From Paludibacteraceae bacterium (lineage in GTDB: Bacteria > Bacteroidota > Bacteroidia > Bacteroidales > Paludibacteraceae), in the NCBI GenBank assembly GCA_947445425.1, contig CANFFA010000206.1:1-5320 (forward strand): a DNA stretch of 5,320 nt. The letters run 5' to 3'. Positions 1-5,320 of this stretch are shown in pieces. Below the pieces are notes generated by a model, which was not told the DNA's origin, did no database searches, and saw nothing but the letters and a program-made list of their open reading frames with translations. The stretch's first letter is position 1, and each line of letters begins with the position of its first letter. The translations under genes were made by a program, and so were the position numbers.

Positions 1-318
1 AAGATCAATGGTGTTAATATCAATCTTAAAAATATCATTAAGATGAAATTAATTACAAATACCTACTTCACTTGGTTCTCATGTAGTAAAGAAAATCGTA
101 TCACTAGAAACTCTGTAGGAGGAACATGTACTTATGATGGCAAGAAATACACCGAAAACATTGAATTTGTTGGGGTTGGCTCCACCGATATGTTACATAA
201 AAAGCATGTGTTCAATGTGACCATTACTGGTGATAAAATGTACATGACTGGAACGCTAGCAAATAAGGATAAAATTGATGAAATCTGGTTAAGAGTGGAT
301 GGAAAAAAGAAATTGTAA
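1..318 (+). CDS. 3' end of a small lipocalin-like (DUF4488-type) protein, 5'-truncated by the window edge
   Basis: The frame is open from base 1 to the TAA at 316-318 and gives 105 residues. An ATG lies at 43, but the 14 codons before it are also open (reading KINGVNINLKNIIK). They lead straight into a segment, IKMKLITNTYFTWF, that I read as the family's conserved KxITxTxFTW-type strand. I therefore take Met15 as internal and the true start as upstream of the window. The rest alternates short beta-strand-like segments: GGTCTYDGKKYTENIEF, then FNVTITGDKMYMTGTL, then a closing DEIWLRVDG. This pattern (FTW, GGTYxxxGxxYTExIE, a GDxxxxxGxL strand, ExWxRV near the end) is what I recall from small secreted lipocalin-like or DUF4488-type proteins of Bacteroidota, whose function is unknown to me. 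Any signal peptide would lie in the missing part. A strong terminator follows 15 bases after the stop. The coding call is firm; the family name is from memory. Confidence 0.75.
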   Translation, partial: KINGVNINLKNIIKMKLITNTYFTWFSCSKENRITRNSVGGTCTYDGKKYTENIEFVGVGSTDMLHKKHVFNVTITGDKMYMTGTLANKDKIDEIWLRVDGKKKL

Positions 319-333
319 ATTTCAGACATTAAT

Positions 334-380
334 AAAAAAAAGGATGGGTTACACTTACACAGTGAATCCGTCTTTTTTTT
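334..380 (+). terminator. Strong intrinsic terminator, potentially bidirectional
   Basis: The arm at 342-355 pairs with 361-373 around a five-base loop, TACAC (356-360). The innermost stem is CACT with AGTG. One A (351) is bulged, and the outer part pairs through a few G-T wobbles. The stem then continues into eight A (334-341) facing eight T (373-380). The T-run directly after the GC-bearing stem is the classic Rho-independent form for the gene ending at 318. The A-run on the other side would give the same shape to transcription from the opposite strand, although no minus-strand gene is visible here. The stop codon to A-tract distance is 15 bases. Confidence 0.9.
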
Positions 381-419
381 GTCAAATTATCTCAAACAAA
401 AGAACAAATTAGATTGATT

Positions 420-1343
420 ATGAAAATAGTAATAGCGGGTATTGGCGGTGTGGGTGGATATTATGGTGGGTTATTGGCAAAAAAATATGAAGGATCATCA
501 GATGTGGAAATTTATTTTCTTGCCCGAGGTGCAAATCTTCAAAAAATGCAGCAGGACGGCTTGAAAGTTATTGCCAAAAAAGGCACCTTCATTGCCCATC
601 CGAAATTGGCAACAGATGATGTAAATGAAATTGGGAAGGCTGACTATATCATTTTGTGTACCAAAAGTTATGATTTAGAAGCTACCGTCTTGCAAATTAA
701 GCCAATGGTAAATCAAAACACTGTCATATTGCCTTTGCTTAATGGTGCTGATATCAGTCAGAGAATAAGCAAGTTGCTTCCAAGCACAGAAGTATGGAAT
801 GGCTGTAGCTATATTGTTGCTAGACTTAATGAACCGGGAGTGGTAGAAAGCTCTGGTGATTTACATGCATTACATTTTGGATATAATAACCAAACCAGTG
901 AACGATTACTAAAATTCGAAGAACTTCTAAAATCTGCTGGCATTGATGTAACTTTTTCGGAAAATATTATGCTATTAATTTGGACTAAATTTATGTTTAT
1001 TTCAACTACAGCAAGCCTCACTTCTTATTTCAACGTTAATTTTGGCGCTTTGGTTACAGATGATATTAGAAAACAAACATTGATTAATATGTCCAACGAA
1101 TTAATAATGGTGGCTCGAGCTGAGGGAATTGAGTTATCTACTGATTTAATCAACAAAGGCGTTCATCGGCTTGAAAAAATGCCAACACATGCTACTACTT
1201 CTATGCACAGTGATTTCTTAAATGGCAAGAATGTTGAATTAGAGACCCTTACTGGAATTGTCATTCAGATGGCACGCAAACATAATATATCTGTTCCTGT
1301 TTATGAAAAAGTATATGCAGAATTGAAAAATAGACAAAATTAA
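420..1343 (+). CDS. panE: 2-dehydropantoate 2-reductase (ketopantoate reductase, ApbA/PanE family)
   Basis: This family reduces 2-dehydropantoate to pantoate with NADPH in the cytosol, a step of pantothenate and coenzyme A synthesis. I place the start at ATG 420, giving 307 residues, a usual family length. A TTG at 414 is in frame but adds only two residues and puts the glycine loop further from the N-terminus. Seen in the sequence: the Rossmann motif GIGGVG at residues 7-12 right after a first beta strand (KIVIA); LARG with Arg36, the position that reads the NADP phosphate; CTKSYD with Lys82; LLNG with Asn108; Lys190 in IWTKF, matching the catalytic lysine (E. coli Lys176); and Ser261 and Glu273 in SMxxDxxxGxxxE, matching E. 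coli Ser244 and Glu256. The substrate-binding Asn that follows the lysine in E. coli (Asn180) is absent: the segment here is KFMFISTTASLTSYF. I recall similar KFxFIS segments in other Bacteroidota members. A related 2-keto acid reductase of the same family remains possible. No Shine-Dalgarno sequence or clear promoter precedes it. Confidence 0.87.
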   Translation: MKIVIAGIGGVGGYYGGLLAKKYEGSSDVEIYFLARGANLQKMQQDGLKVIAKKGTFIAHPKLATDDVNEIGKADYIILCTKSYDLEATVLQIKPMVNQNTVILPLLNGADISQRISKLLPSTEVWNGCSYIVARLNEPGVVESSGDLHALHFGYNNQTSERLLKFEELLKSAGIDVTFSENIMLLIWTKFMFISTTASLTSYFNVNFGALVTDDIRKQTLINMSNELIMVARAEGIELSTDLINKGVHRLEKMPTHATTSMHSDFLNGKNVELETLTGIVIQMARKHNISVPVYEKVYAELKNRQN

Positions 1344-1362
1344 AGCAAGTGCTTAAGTTTTT
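1343..1362 (+). terminator. Weak possible intrinsic terminator after panE
   Basis: Directly at the stop codon, AAGC and GCTT can pair around a four-base loop (AAGT), and five T follow shortly after (1358-1362). The stem is only four base pairs and is separated from the T-run by AAG, so it may be chance. Nothing better is visible between panE and the next gene. Confidence 0.22.
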
Positions 1363-1426
1363 ACGACCAACATACATCTAAATATCACACAACAAACTAA
1401 ACACAAGCATTTTAGCATAGTTATTC

Positions 1427-1461
1427 TAATTATGAATTACGAATTATAAATTGCGAATTAT
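1427..1461 (+). repeat. Degenerate 7-base tandem repeat (GAATTAY unit), five copies
   Basis: Five consecutive 7-base units can be read: TAATTAT, GAATTAC, GAATTAT, AAATTGC, GAATTAT. Three units are GAATTA plus C or T; the other two differ from that consensus by one or two bases. The array lies in the non-coding gap, about 50 bases upstream of the candidate promoter of the carbamoyl-phosphate synthase gene. I recall similar period-7 AATTACG-type repeats in intergenic DNA of other Bacteroidota. A role, if any, is unknown to me. Confidence 0.6.
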
Positions 1462-1509
1462 ATTGTTGATAACTTTAACACAAAACTCTCCATTTCCTTA
1501 TTTTTGCTC

Positions 1510-1540
1510 TTGTGAGTAAAAAGAAAAAGCAGTACTTTTG
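1510..1540 (+). promoter_or_regulatory. Candidate Bacteroidota-type promoter for the carAB fusion gene
   Basis: TTG at 1510-1512 (context GCTCTTG) and TACTTTTG at 1533-1540 are separated by 20 bases. This fits the -33 TTTG/TTG and -7 TAnnTTTG elements used by the primary sigma factor of Bacteroidota, with usual spacing; the -7 element matches all six fixed positions. Transcription would begin shortly after about 1546 and give a leader of roughly 45-50 bases before ATG 1596. That leader contains an A-run (1570-1578) but no obvious hairpin or attenuator. A perfect 10-base palindrome, TTTGTACAAA (1537-1546), overlaps the -7 element. It could be an operator or simply chance. Confidence 0.6.
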
Positions 1541-1595
1541 TACAAATTTGGACAATCCACTCAGAGAATAAAAAAAAACAAACTACACTATATTT

Positions 1596-4500
1596 ATGCA
1601 GCAGTACAAGCCCCTTCACTTAGTTTTAGAAGATGGAACCGTTTTTAAAGGAAAATCTTTTGGTTACGAAAAACCGGTAGCCGGCGAAGTCGTTTTTAAT
1701 ACCGCCATGGTAGGATATCCTGAAAGTTTAACGGATCCTTCTTATTCCGGTCAGTTGTTGGCAGTTACCTTCCCTTTGGTTGGCAATTATGGTGTTCCTA
1801 ATGACATCATTACTGATGGCCTTTCTACTTATTATGAATCGGAGAAAATCCAAGCTACTGGCTTGATTATTTCCGATTTTTCTTTTGAATATAGTCATTG
1901 GAATGCAGGAAAAAGTCTTAGTGAATGGTTGATAGAGAATGAAGTACCTGGTATATTTGGTGTAGACACACGTGAACTAACCAAACTGGTACGTGAAAAA
2001 GGAACCATGAAAGGAAAATTCGTTTTTCCTGATGGGGACGACATTGACTTCATAAATCCTGATGATGAAAATCAAGTTGCAAAAGTAAGTTGCAAAGAGG
2101 TAATTACTTATGGAAATGGAAAGCACCGCGTGTTATTAGTTGACTGCGGTGTGAAACACAATATCATTCGTTGTTTATTGAATCGTGACACCACCGTAAT
2201 TCGTGTGCCTTGGGATTATGACTTTAATCACATCGAATTTGACGGATTGTTCATCTCTAATGGTCCTGGTGATCCAGAATATGCGCAAGATACAGTTCGC
2301 CACATTCAAACTGCTATGCTTACAGGTAAACCAATATTCGGTATCTGTATGGGTAACCAATTACTATCGGTTGCTGGTGGTGCTAAAACTTATAAATTAA
2401 AATACGGTCACCGTAGTCACAATCAACCAGTTCAATTGGTTGGTACACAACGTGCATTTATAACTTCTCAAAACCATGGTTTTGCGGTGGATAATAAAAC
2501 CCTTAGCGCTGACTGGGAAGCATTGTTCGTAAATATGAATGATGGTACCAATGAAGGTATTCGTCACAAAACAAAACCTTGGTTCTCGGCACAATTCCAC
2601 CCAGAAGCAGCTTCAGGACCTACTGATACTGAATTCTTATTCGATGTATTTATTAAAACATTGAGTGGAACAGATAGAACTATTCCGCAATTAATAGAGG
2701 ATGAGTGCAATGCTAAATTAAAAATCAAGCACGAAGACAAACAAATCAACAAAGGCGAAATCAAAAAAGTATTGGTACTTGGTTCTGGTGCTTTGAAAAT
2801 TGGTGAAGCTGGAGAATTTGATTATTCAGGTTCTCAAGCTTTGAAAGCTTTGAAAGAAGAAGGTGTTGAAACCATTTTGATCAATCCGAATATTGCCACC
2901 GTACAAACTTCTGAAGGTATTGCTGATAAGGTTTATTTCCTTCCTGTAACGCCAGATTTTGTTGAGCGAGTTATAGAGAAAGAACGTCCAGACGGTATCT
3001 TCCTTTCATTTGGTGGTCAAACTGCATTAAATTGTGGGGTTGCTCTGTTTAGAGATAAAATCTTTGAAAAATACAATATACGTGTACTTGGTACGCCAGT
3101 TCAATCCATTATTGATACAGAAGACCGTGAAATTTTCAATCAAAAACTGTCTGAAATTGATGTAAAATATATCAAGAGCGAAGCGGTTAGTGATATTGAA
3201 AACGCAATACGTGCTGCCAACGATTTAGGCTATCCTGTTATCGTACGTGCAGCATATGCCCTCGGTGGACTAGGAAGTGGATTTTGTGACAATGATACTG
3301 AAATGAGAGCTTTGGTAGAAAAAGCATTTGCTTATTCATCACAAGTATTGGTAGAGAAATCATTAAAAGGTTGGAAAGAAATTGAGTACGAAGTAGTACG
3401 TGATAAATACGACAACTGTATTACAGTGTGTAATATGGAAAACTTCGATCCACTGGGTATTCATACCGGTGAAAGTATCGTTGTAGCCCCTTCTCAAACA
3501 TTGACAAACAGTGAATATCATAAATTGCGCGAATTGGCCATTCGTATCATTCGCCATATCGGTATTGTGGGAGAATGTAATGTTCAATATGCATTCGATC
3601 CATTTTCTGAAGATTATCGTGTGATTGAAGTAAATGCACGTTTGAGTCGCTCATCTGCATTGGCTTCTAAAGCAACAGGTTATCCTCTAGCTTTTGTGGC
3701 TGCGAAACTTGGTTTAGGATATGGATTACCTGAATTAAAAAATTCTGTTACCAAAGAAACCTCTGCATTTTTTGAGCCAGCATTGGATTATATCGTTTGT
3801 AAAATTCCTCGTTGGGATTTGGGTAAATTCCAAGGCGTTTCCCGTCAATTGGGCAGTAGCATGAAATCGGTAGGTGAAATTATGTCTATTGGACGTAATT
3901 TTGAAGAAGCATTCCAAAAAGGCTTGCGTATGATCGGTTTGGGAATGCATGGATTTGTTGCCAACAAAGATTTTTATGCCGATGATGTAGATATTGCTTT
4001 GAATCAACCTACTGATAAACGTGTGTTCTATTTAGCGCAAGCCCTTCACAGTGGTTATTCTATTGAGAGACTTCATGAATTGACCCGAATAGATCGTTGG
4101 TTCTTACACAAACTGCAAGCCATTGTTGACAAAGAACGTGAATTGGAAACTTTCAATTCATTGTCTGAACTTCCTGATGAACTTTTACGCCGTGCCAAAG
4201 AGATGGGATTTTCAGATTTCCAAATCACTCGTTTGGTTACAAAGTGCGACAGTGACAATATAGAAGATAAAATAAAACTGACCCGTCTTCACCGCAAAAG
4301 CCGTGGAATCGTTCCTGTGGTGAAACAAATTGACACCCTTGCAGCTGAATATCCAGCACAAACGAATTATCTGTATTTAACTTATGGTGGTACTGCCAGT
4401 GACGTAAAATACTTGGGCGATCATCGTTCAGTAGTTGTGCTTGGGTCTGGTGCATATCGTATTGGTTCTTCAGTCGAATTTGATTGGTGTGGTGTAAATG

Positions 4501-5320
4501 CTTTGCAAACCATTCGTAAGGAAGGTTTCCGTTCTGTAATGATCAATTACAATCCAGAGACTGTTTCGACAGATTATGACATGTGCGACCGTCTTTATTT
4601 TGACGAGTTGAGTTTTGAGCGTGTAATGGATATTTTGGAAATGGAAAACCCAATGGGAACAATCGTTTCTACGGGTGGTCAAATTCCAAATAACTTGGCT
4701 TTGAAATTGGCAAGTGAAAAGGTCACCATTTTGGGAACACAAGCCAACTATATTGACATGGCTGAGGATAGACACAAATTCTCGTCTATGCTTGATACCT
4801 TGGGAATAGATCAACCACGTTGGAAAGAGTTAACTACTTTTGCAGATGTTAATGATTTCGTAGAAGGTATTGGTTTCCCTGTTTTGGTACGTCCATCTTA
4901 TGTACTTTCTGGTGCAGCGATGAATGTTTGTCATGACTCTACACAACTAGAAAACTTCTTAAAATTGGCAACCGATGTTTCTAAGAAACACCCGGTTGTA
5001 ATTTCTGAATTTATTCAACGTTGCAAAGAAATTGAGATTGATGCTGTTGCAAAAGATGGTGAAATTTTAGTGTATGCCATTTCTGAGCACGTTGAGTTTG
5101 CAGGGGTTCACTCTGGAGATGCAACAACGCAATTTCCTCCGCAAAAAATCTATGTTGAAACAATACGTCGCATCAAAAACATTGCGCGTGAAATTGCAAA
5201 ATCACTAAATATTTCTGGTCCATTTAACATCCAATTCCTTGCCAAAGATAATTATATCAAAGTGATTGAGTGTAACTTGCGTTCTTCTCGTAGTTTCCCA
5301 TTTGTTTCTAAAGTTCTTAA
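1596..5320 (+). CDS. carAB: Fused glutamine-dependent carbamoyl-phosphate synthase (CarA-CarB in one chain), 3' end cut by window edge
   Basis: The enzyme makes carbamoyl phosphate from glutamine, bicarbonate and two ATP for pyrimidine and arginine synthesis. ATG 1596 is the first start after an in-frame stop at 1569; no Shine-Dalgarno is seen. The frame stays open for 1241 codons to the edge. Residues 1-140: CarA N-terminal domain (NTAMVGYPESLTDPSYSG, 35-52). Residues 178-355: class I glutaminase, with SNGPGDP at 221-227, nucleophile Cys251 in GICMGNQ, SQNHG at 291-295, and His335/Glu337 in FHPE. Residues 357-388: charged linker. From 389: CarB, with GSGALKIGEAGEFDYSG at 396-412; first ATP-grasp with Arg511, Arg551, Gln664, Glu678 and Asn680; oligomerisation region about 800-925; second half from GSGAYRIGSSVEFDW (950-964); second ATP-grasp with Arg1059, Arg1099, Gln1213, Glu1225 and Asn1227. 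The rest, including the MGS-like allosteric domain, lies beyond the window; I expect about 1430 residues in all. Many stretches match animal CAD or CPS I better than E. coli. No in-frame ATG lies between codons 314 and 570, so this is a true fusion unless a sequencing error removed a stop. Confidence 0.95.
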   Translation, partial: MQQYKPLHLVLEDGTVFKGKSFGYEKPVAGEVVFNTAMVGYPESLTDPSYSGQLLAVTFPLVGNYGVPNDIITDGLSTYYESEKIQATGLIISDFSFEYSHWNAGKSLSEWLIENEVPGIFGVDTRELTKLVREKGTMKGKFVFPDGDDIDFINPDDENQVAKVSCKEVITYGNGKHRVLLVDCGVKHNIIRCLLNRDTTVIRVPWDYDFNHIEFDGLFISNGPGDPEYAQDTVRHIQTAMLTGKPIFGICMGNQLLSVAGGAKTYKLKYGHRSHNQPVQLVGTQRAFITSQNHGFAVDNKTLSADWEALFVNMNDGTNEGIRHKTKPWFSAQFHPEAASGPTDTEFLFDVFIKTLSGTDRTIPQLIEDECNAKLKIKHEDKQINKGEIKKVLVLGSGALKIGEAGEFDYSGSQALKALKEEGVETILINPNIATVQTSEGIADKVYFLPVTPDFVERVIEKERPDGIFLSFGGQTALNCGVALFRDKIFEKYNIRVLGTPVQSIIDTEDREIFNQKLSEIDVKYIKSEAVSDIENAIRAANDLGYPVIVRAAYALGGLGSGFCDNDTEMRALVEKAFAYSSQVLVEKSLKGWKEIEYEVVRDKYDNCITVCNMENFDPLGIHTGESIVVAPSQTLTNSEYHKLRELAIRIIRHIGIVGECNVQYAFDPFSEDYRVIEVNARLSRSSALASKATGYPLAFVAAKLGLGYGLPELKNSVTKETSAFFEPALDYIVCKIPRWDLGKFQGVSRQLGSSMKSVGEIMSIGRNFEEAFQKGLRMIGLGMHGFVANKDFYADDVDIALNQPTDKRVFYLAQALHSGYSIERLHELTRIDRWFLHKLQAIVDKERELETFNSLSELPDELLRRAKEMGFSDFQITRLVTKCDSDNIEDKIKLTRLHRKSRGIVPVVKQIDTLAAEYPAQTNYLYLTYGGTASDVKYLGDHRSVVVLGSGAYRIGSSVEFDWCGVNALQTIRKEGFRSVMINYNPETVSTDYDMCDRLYFDELSFERVMDILEMENPMGTIVSTGGQIPNNLALKLASEKVTILGTQANYIDMAEDRHKFSSMLDTLGIDQPRWKELTTFADVNDFVEGIGFPVLVRPSYVLSGAAMNVCHDSTQLENFLKLATDVSKKHPVVISEFIQRCKEIEIDAVAKDGEILVYAISEHVEFAGVHSGDATTQFPPQKIYVETIRRIKNIAREIAKSLNISGPFNIQFLAKDNYIKVIECNLRSSRSFPFVSKVL
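2664..2759 (+). other. Linker joining the CarA and CarB halves of the fusion
   Basis: About 32 codons (residues 357-388) lie between the last helix of the glutaminase (LFDVFIKTL) and the first beta strand of the synthetase (IKKVLVLGSG). The stretch is rich in Lys, Glu, Asp, Asn and Gln, with no recognised domain, as expected of a flexible tether. Out of frame, AGAGG at 2696-2700 directly abuts ATG 2701, which opens a six-codon reading frame ending in TAA at 2719-2721. This is too short and too close to be a CarB start. Confidence 0.7.

Noticed and set aside
132..329. 65-codon minus-strand frame opposite the left-edge gene
   Set aside because: It is hydrophobic-looking only because it mirrors the beta-strand codons of the + strand. 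No start signal or known family.
378..419. Promoter for panE between the terminator and its start
   Set aside because: TTTG at 378-381 could serve as a -33 element, but no TAnnTTTG follows at 19-21 bases; the nearest partial match (TAGATTG at 410) is too far and overlaps the start region.
809..1021. 70-codon minus-strand frame inside panE
   Set aside because: It overlaps the conserved PanE frame including the catalytic lysine region, with no promoter, terminator or family resemblance.
2203..2400. 65-codon + strand frame inside CarA
   Set aside because: It is in another frame from the conserved glutaminase motifs (SNGPGDP, GICMGNQ) and has no independent support.
2695..2721. AGAGG followed by ATG at 2701 as a separate CarB start
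   Set aside because: The ATG is out of the CarB frame, has no spacing from the purine run, and meets a stop after six codons.
2175..2764. Several minus-strand open frames of 61-67 codons opposite the CarA half
   Set aside because: They lie wholly inside a strongly conserved + strand gene, have no recognisable domains or start signals, and are shadows of the real frame.
3363..4814. Minus-strand open frames of 61-114 codons opposite the CarB half, the longest at 4470-4814
   Set aside because: The + strand here encodes uninterrupted CarB motifs. The antisense products show no domain, and their length is explained by codon bias of the sense gene.
1..5320. An undescribed defence, mobile or RNA-guided system
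   Set aside because: The window holds ordinary metabolic genes plus one small unknown-function protein. I saw no transposase, integrase, nuclease, toxin-antitoxin pair, direct-repeat/spacer array or structured RNA to support such a system.

Overview
This is an AT-rich stretch that most likely comes from a member of the Bacteroidota. Three signals agree on this. A candidate promoter of the Bacteroidota sigma-ABfr type (TTG, 20-base spacer, TAnnTTTG) lies ahead of the largest gene. The starts have A/T-rich leaders with no Shine-Dalgarno sequence. The protein sequences match what I recall of Bacteroidota versions of these families. All genes I can support are on the + strand.

Layout. (1) Bases 1-318 hold the 3' end of a gene that enters from the left edge. 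The frame is open to base 1, so the ATG at 43 is probably an internal methionine. The product looks like the C-terminal part of a small lipocalin-like (DUF4488-type) protein. (2) A strong intrinsic terminator at 334-380 closes that unit. (3) Bases 420-1343 encode a complete ApbA/PanE-family ketopantoate reductase (pantothenate/CoA pathway). (4) Bases 1344-1595 are non-coding. They hold a weak possible terminator, a degenerate 7-base tandem repeat, and the candidate promoter. (5) From 1596 to the right edge (3725 bases, 1241 complete codons, no stop) runs one continuous reading frame. It encodes a fused carbamoyl-phosphate synthase: a complete CarA-type glutaminase half, a hydrophilic linker of about 30 residues, then a CarB-type synthetase half that is cut off inside its second ATP-grasp domain.

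The main result is this CarA-CarB fusion. I translated the frame line by line and found no stop and no frameshift. No in-frame ATG occurs between codons 314 and 570, which brackets the junction, so a separate ATG-started CarB is excluded. The glutaminase triad Cys251/His335/Glu337 is present, and so are ATP-grasp residues of both synthetase halves. Many diagnostic stretches match the animal enzymes (CAD, CPS I) better than E. coli CarA/CarB, both in sequence type and in the fused GATase-synthetase order.

The genes do not form one pathway. Ketopantoate reductase serves CoA synthesis. The fused synthase supplies carbamoyl phosphate for pyrimidines and arginine, and appears to have its own promoter. 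I see no RNA gene, CRISPR array, insertion sequence or phage gene.
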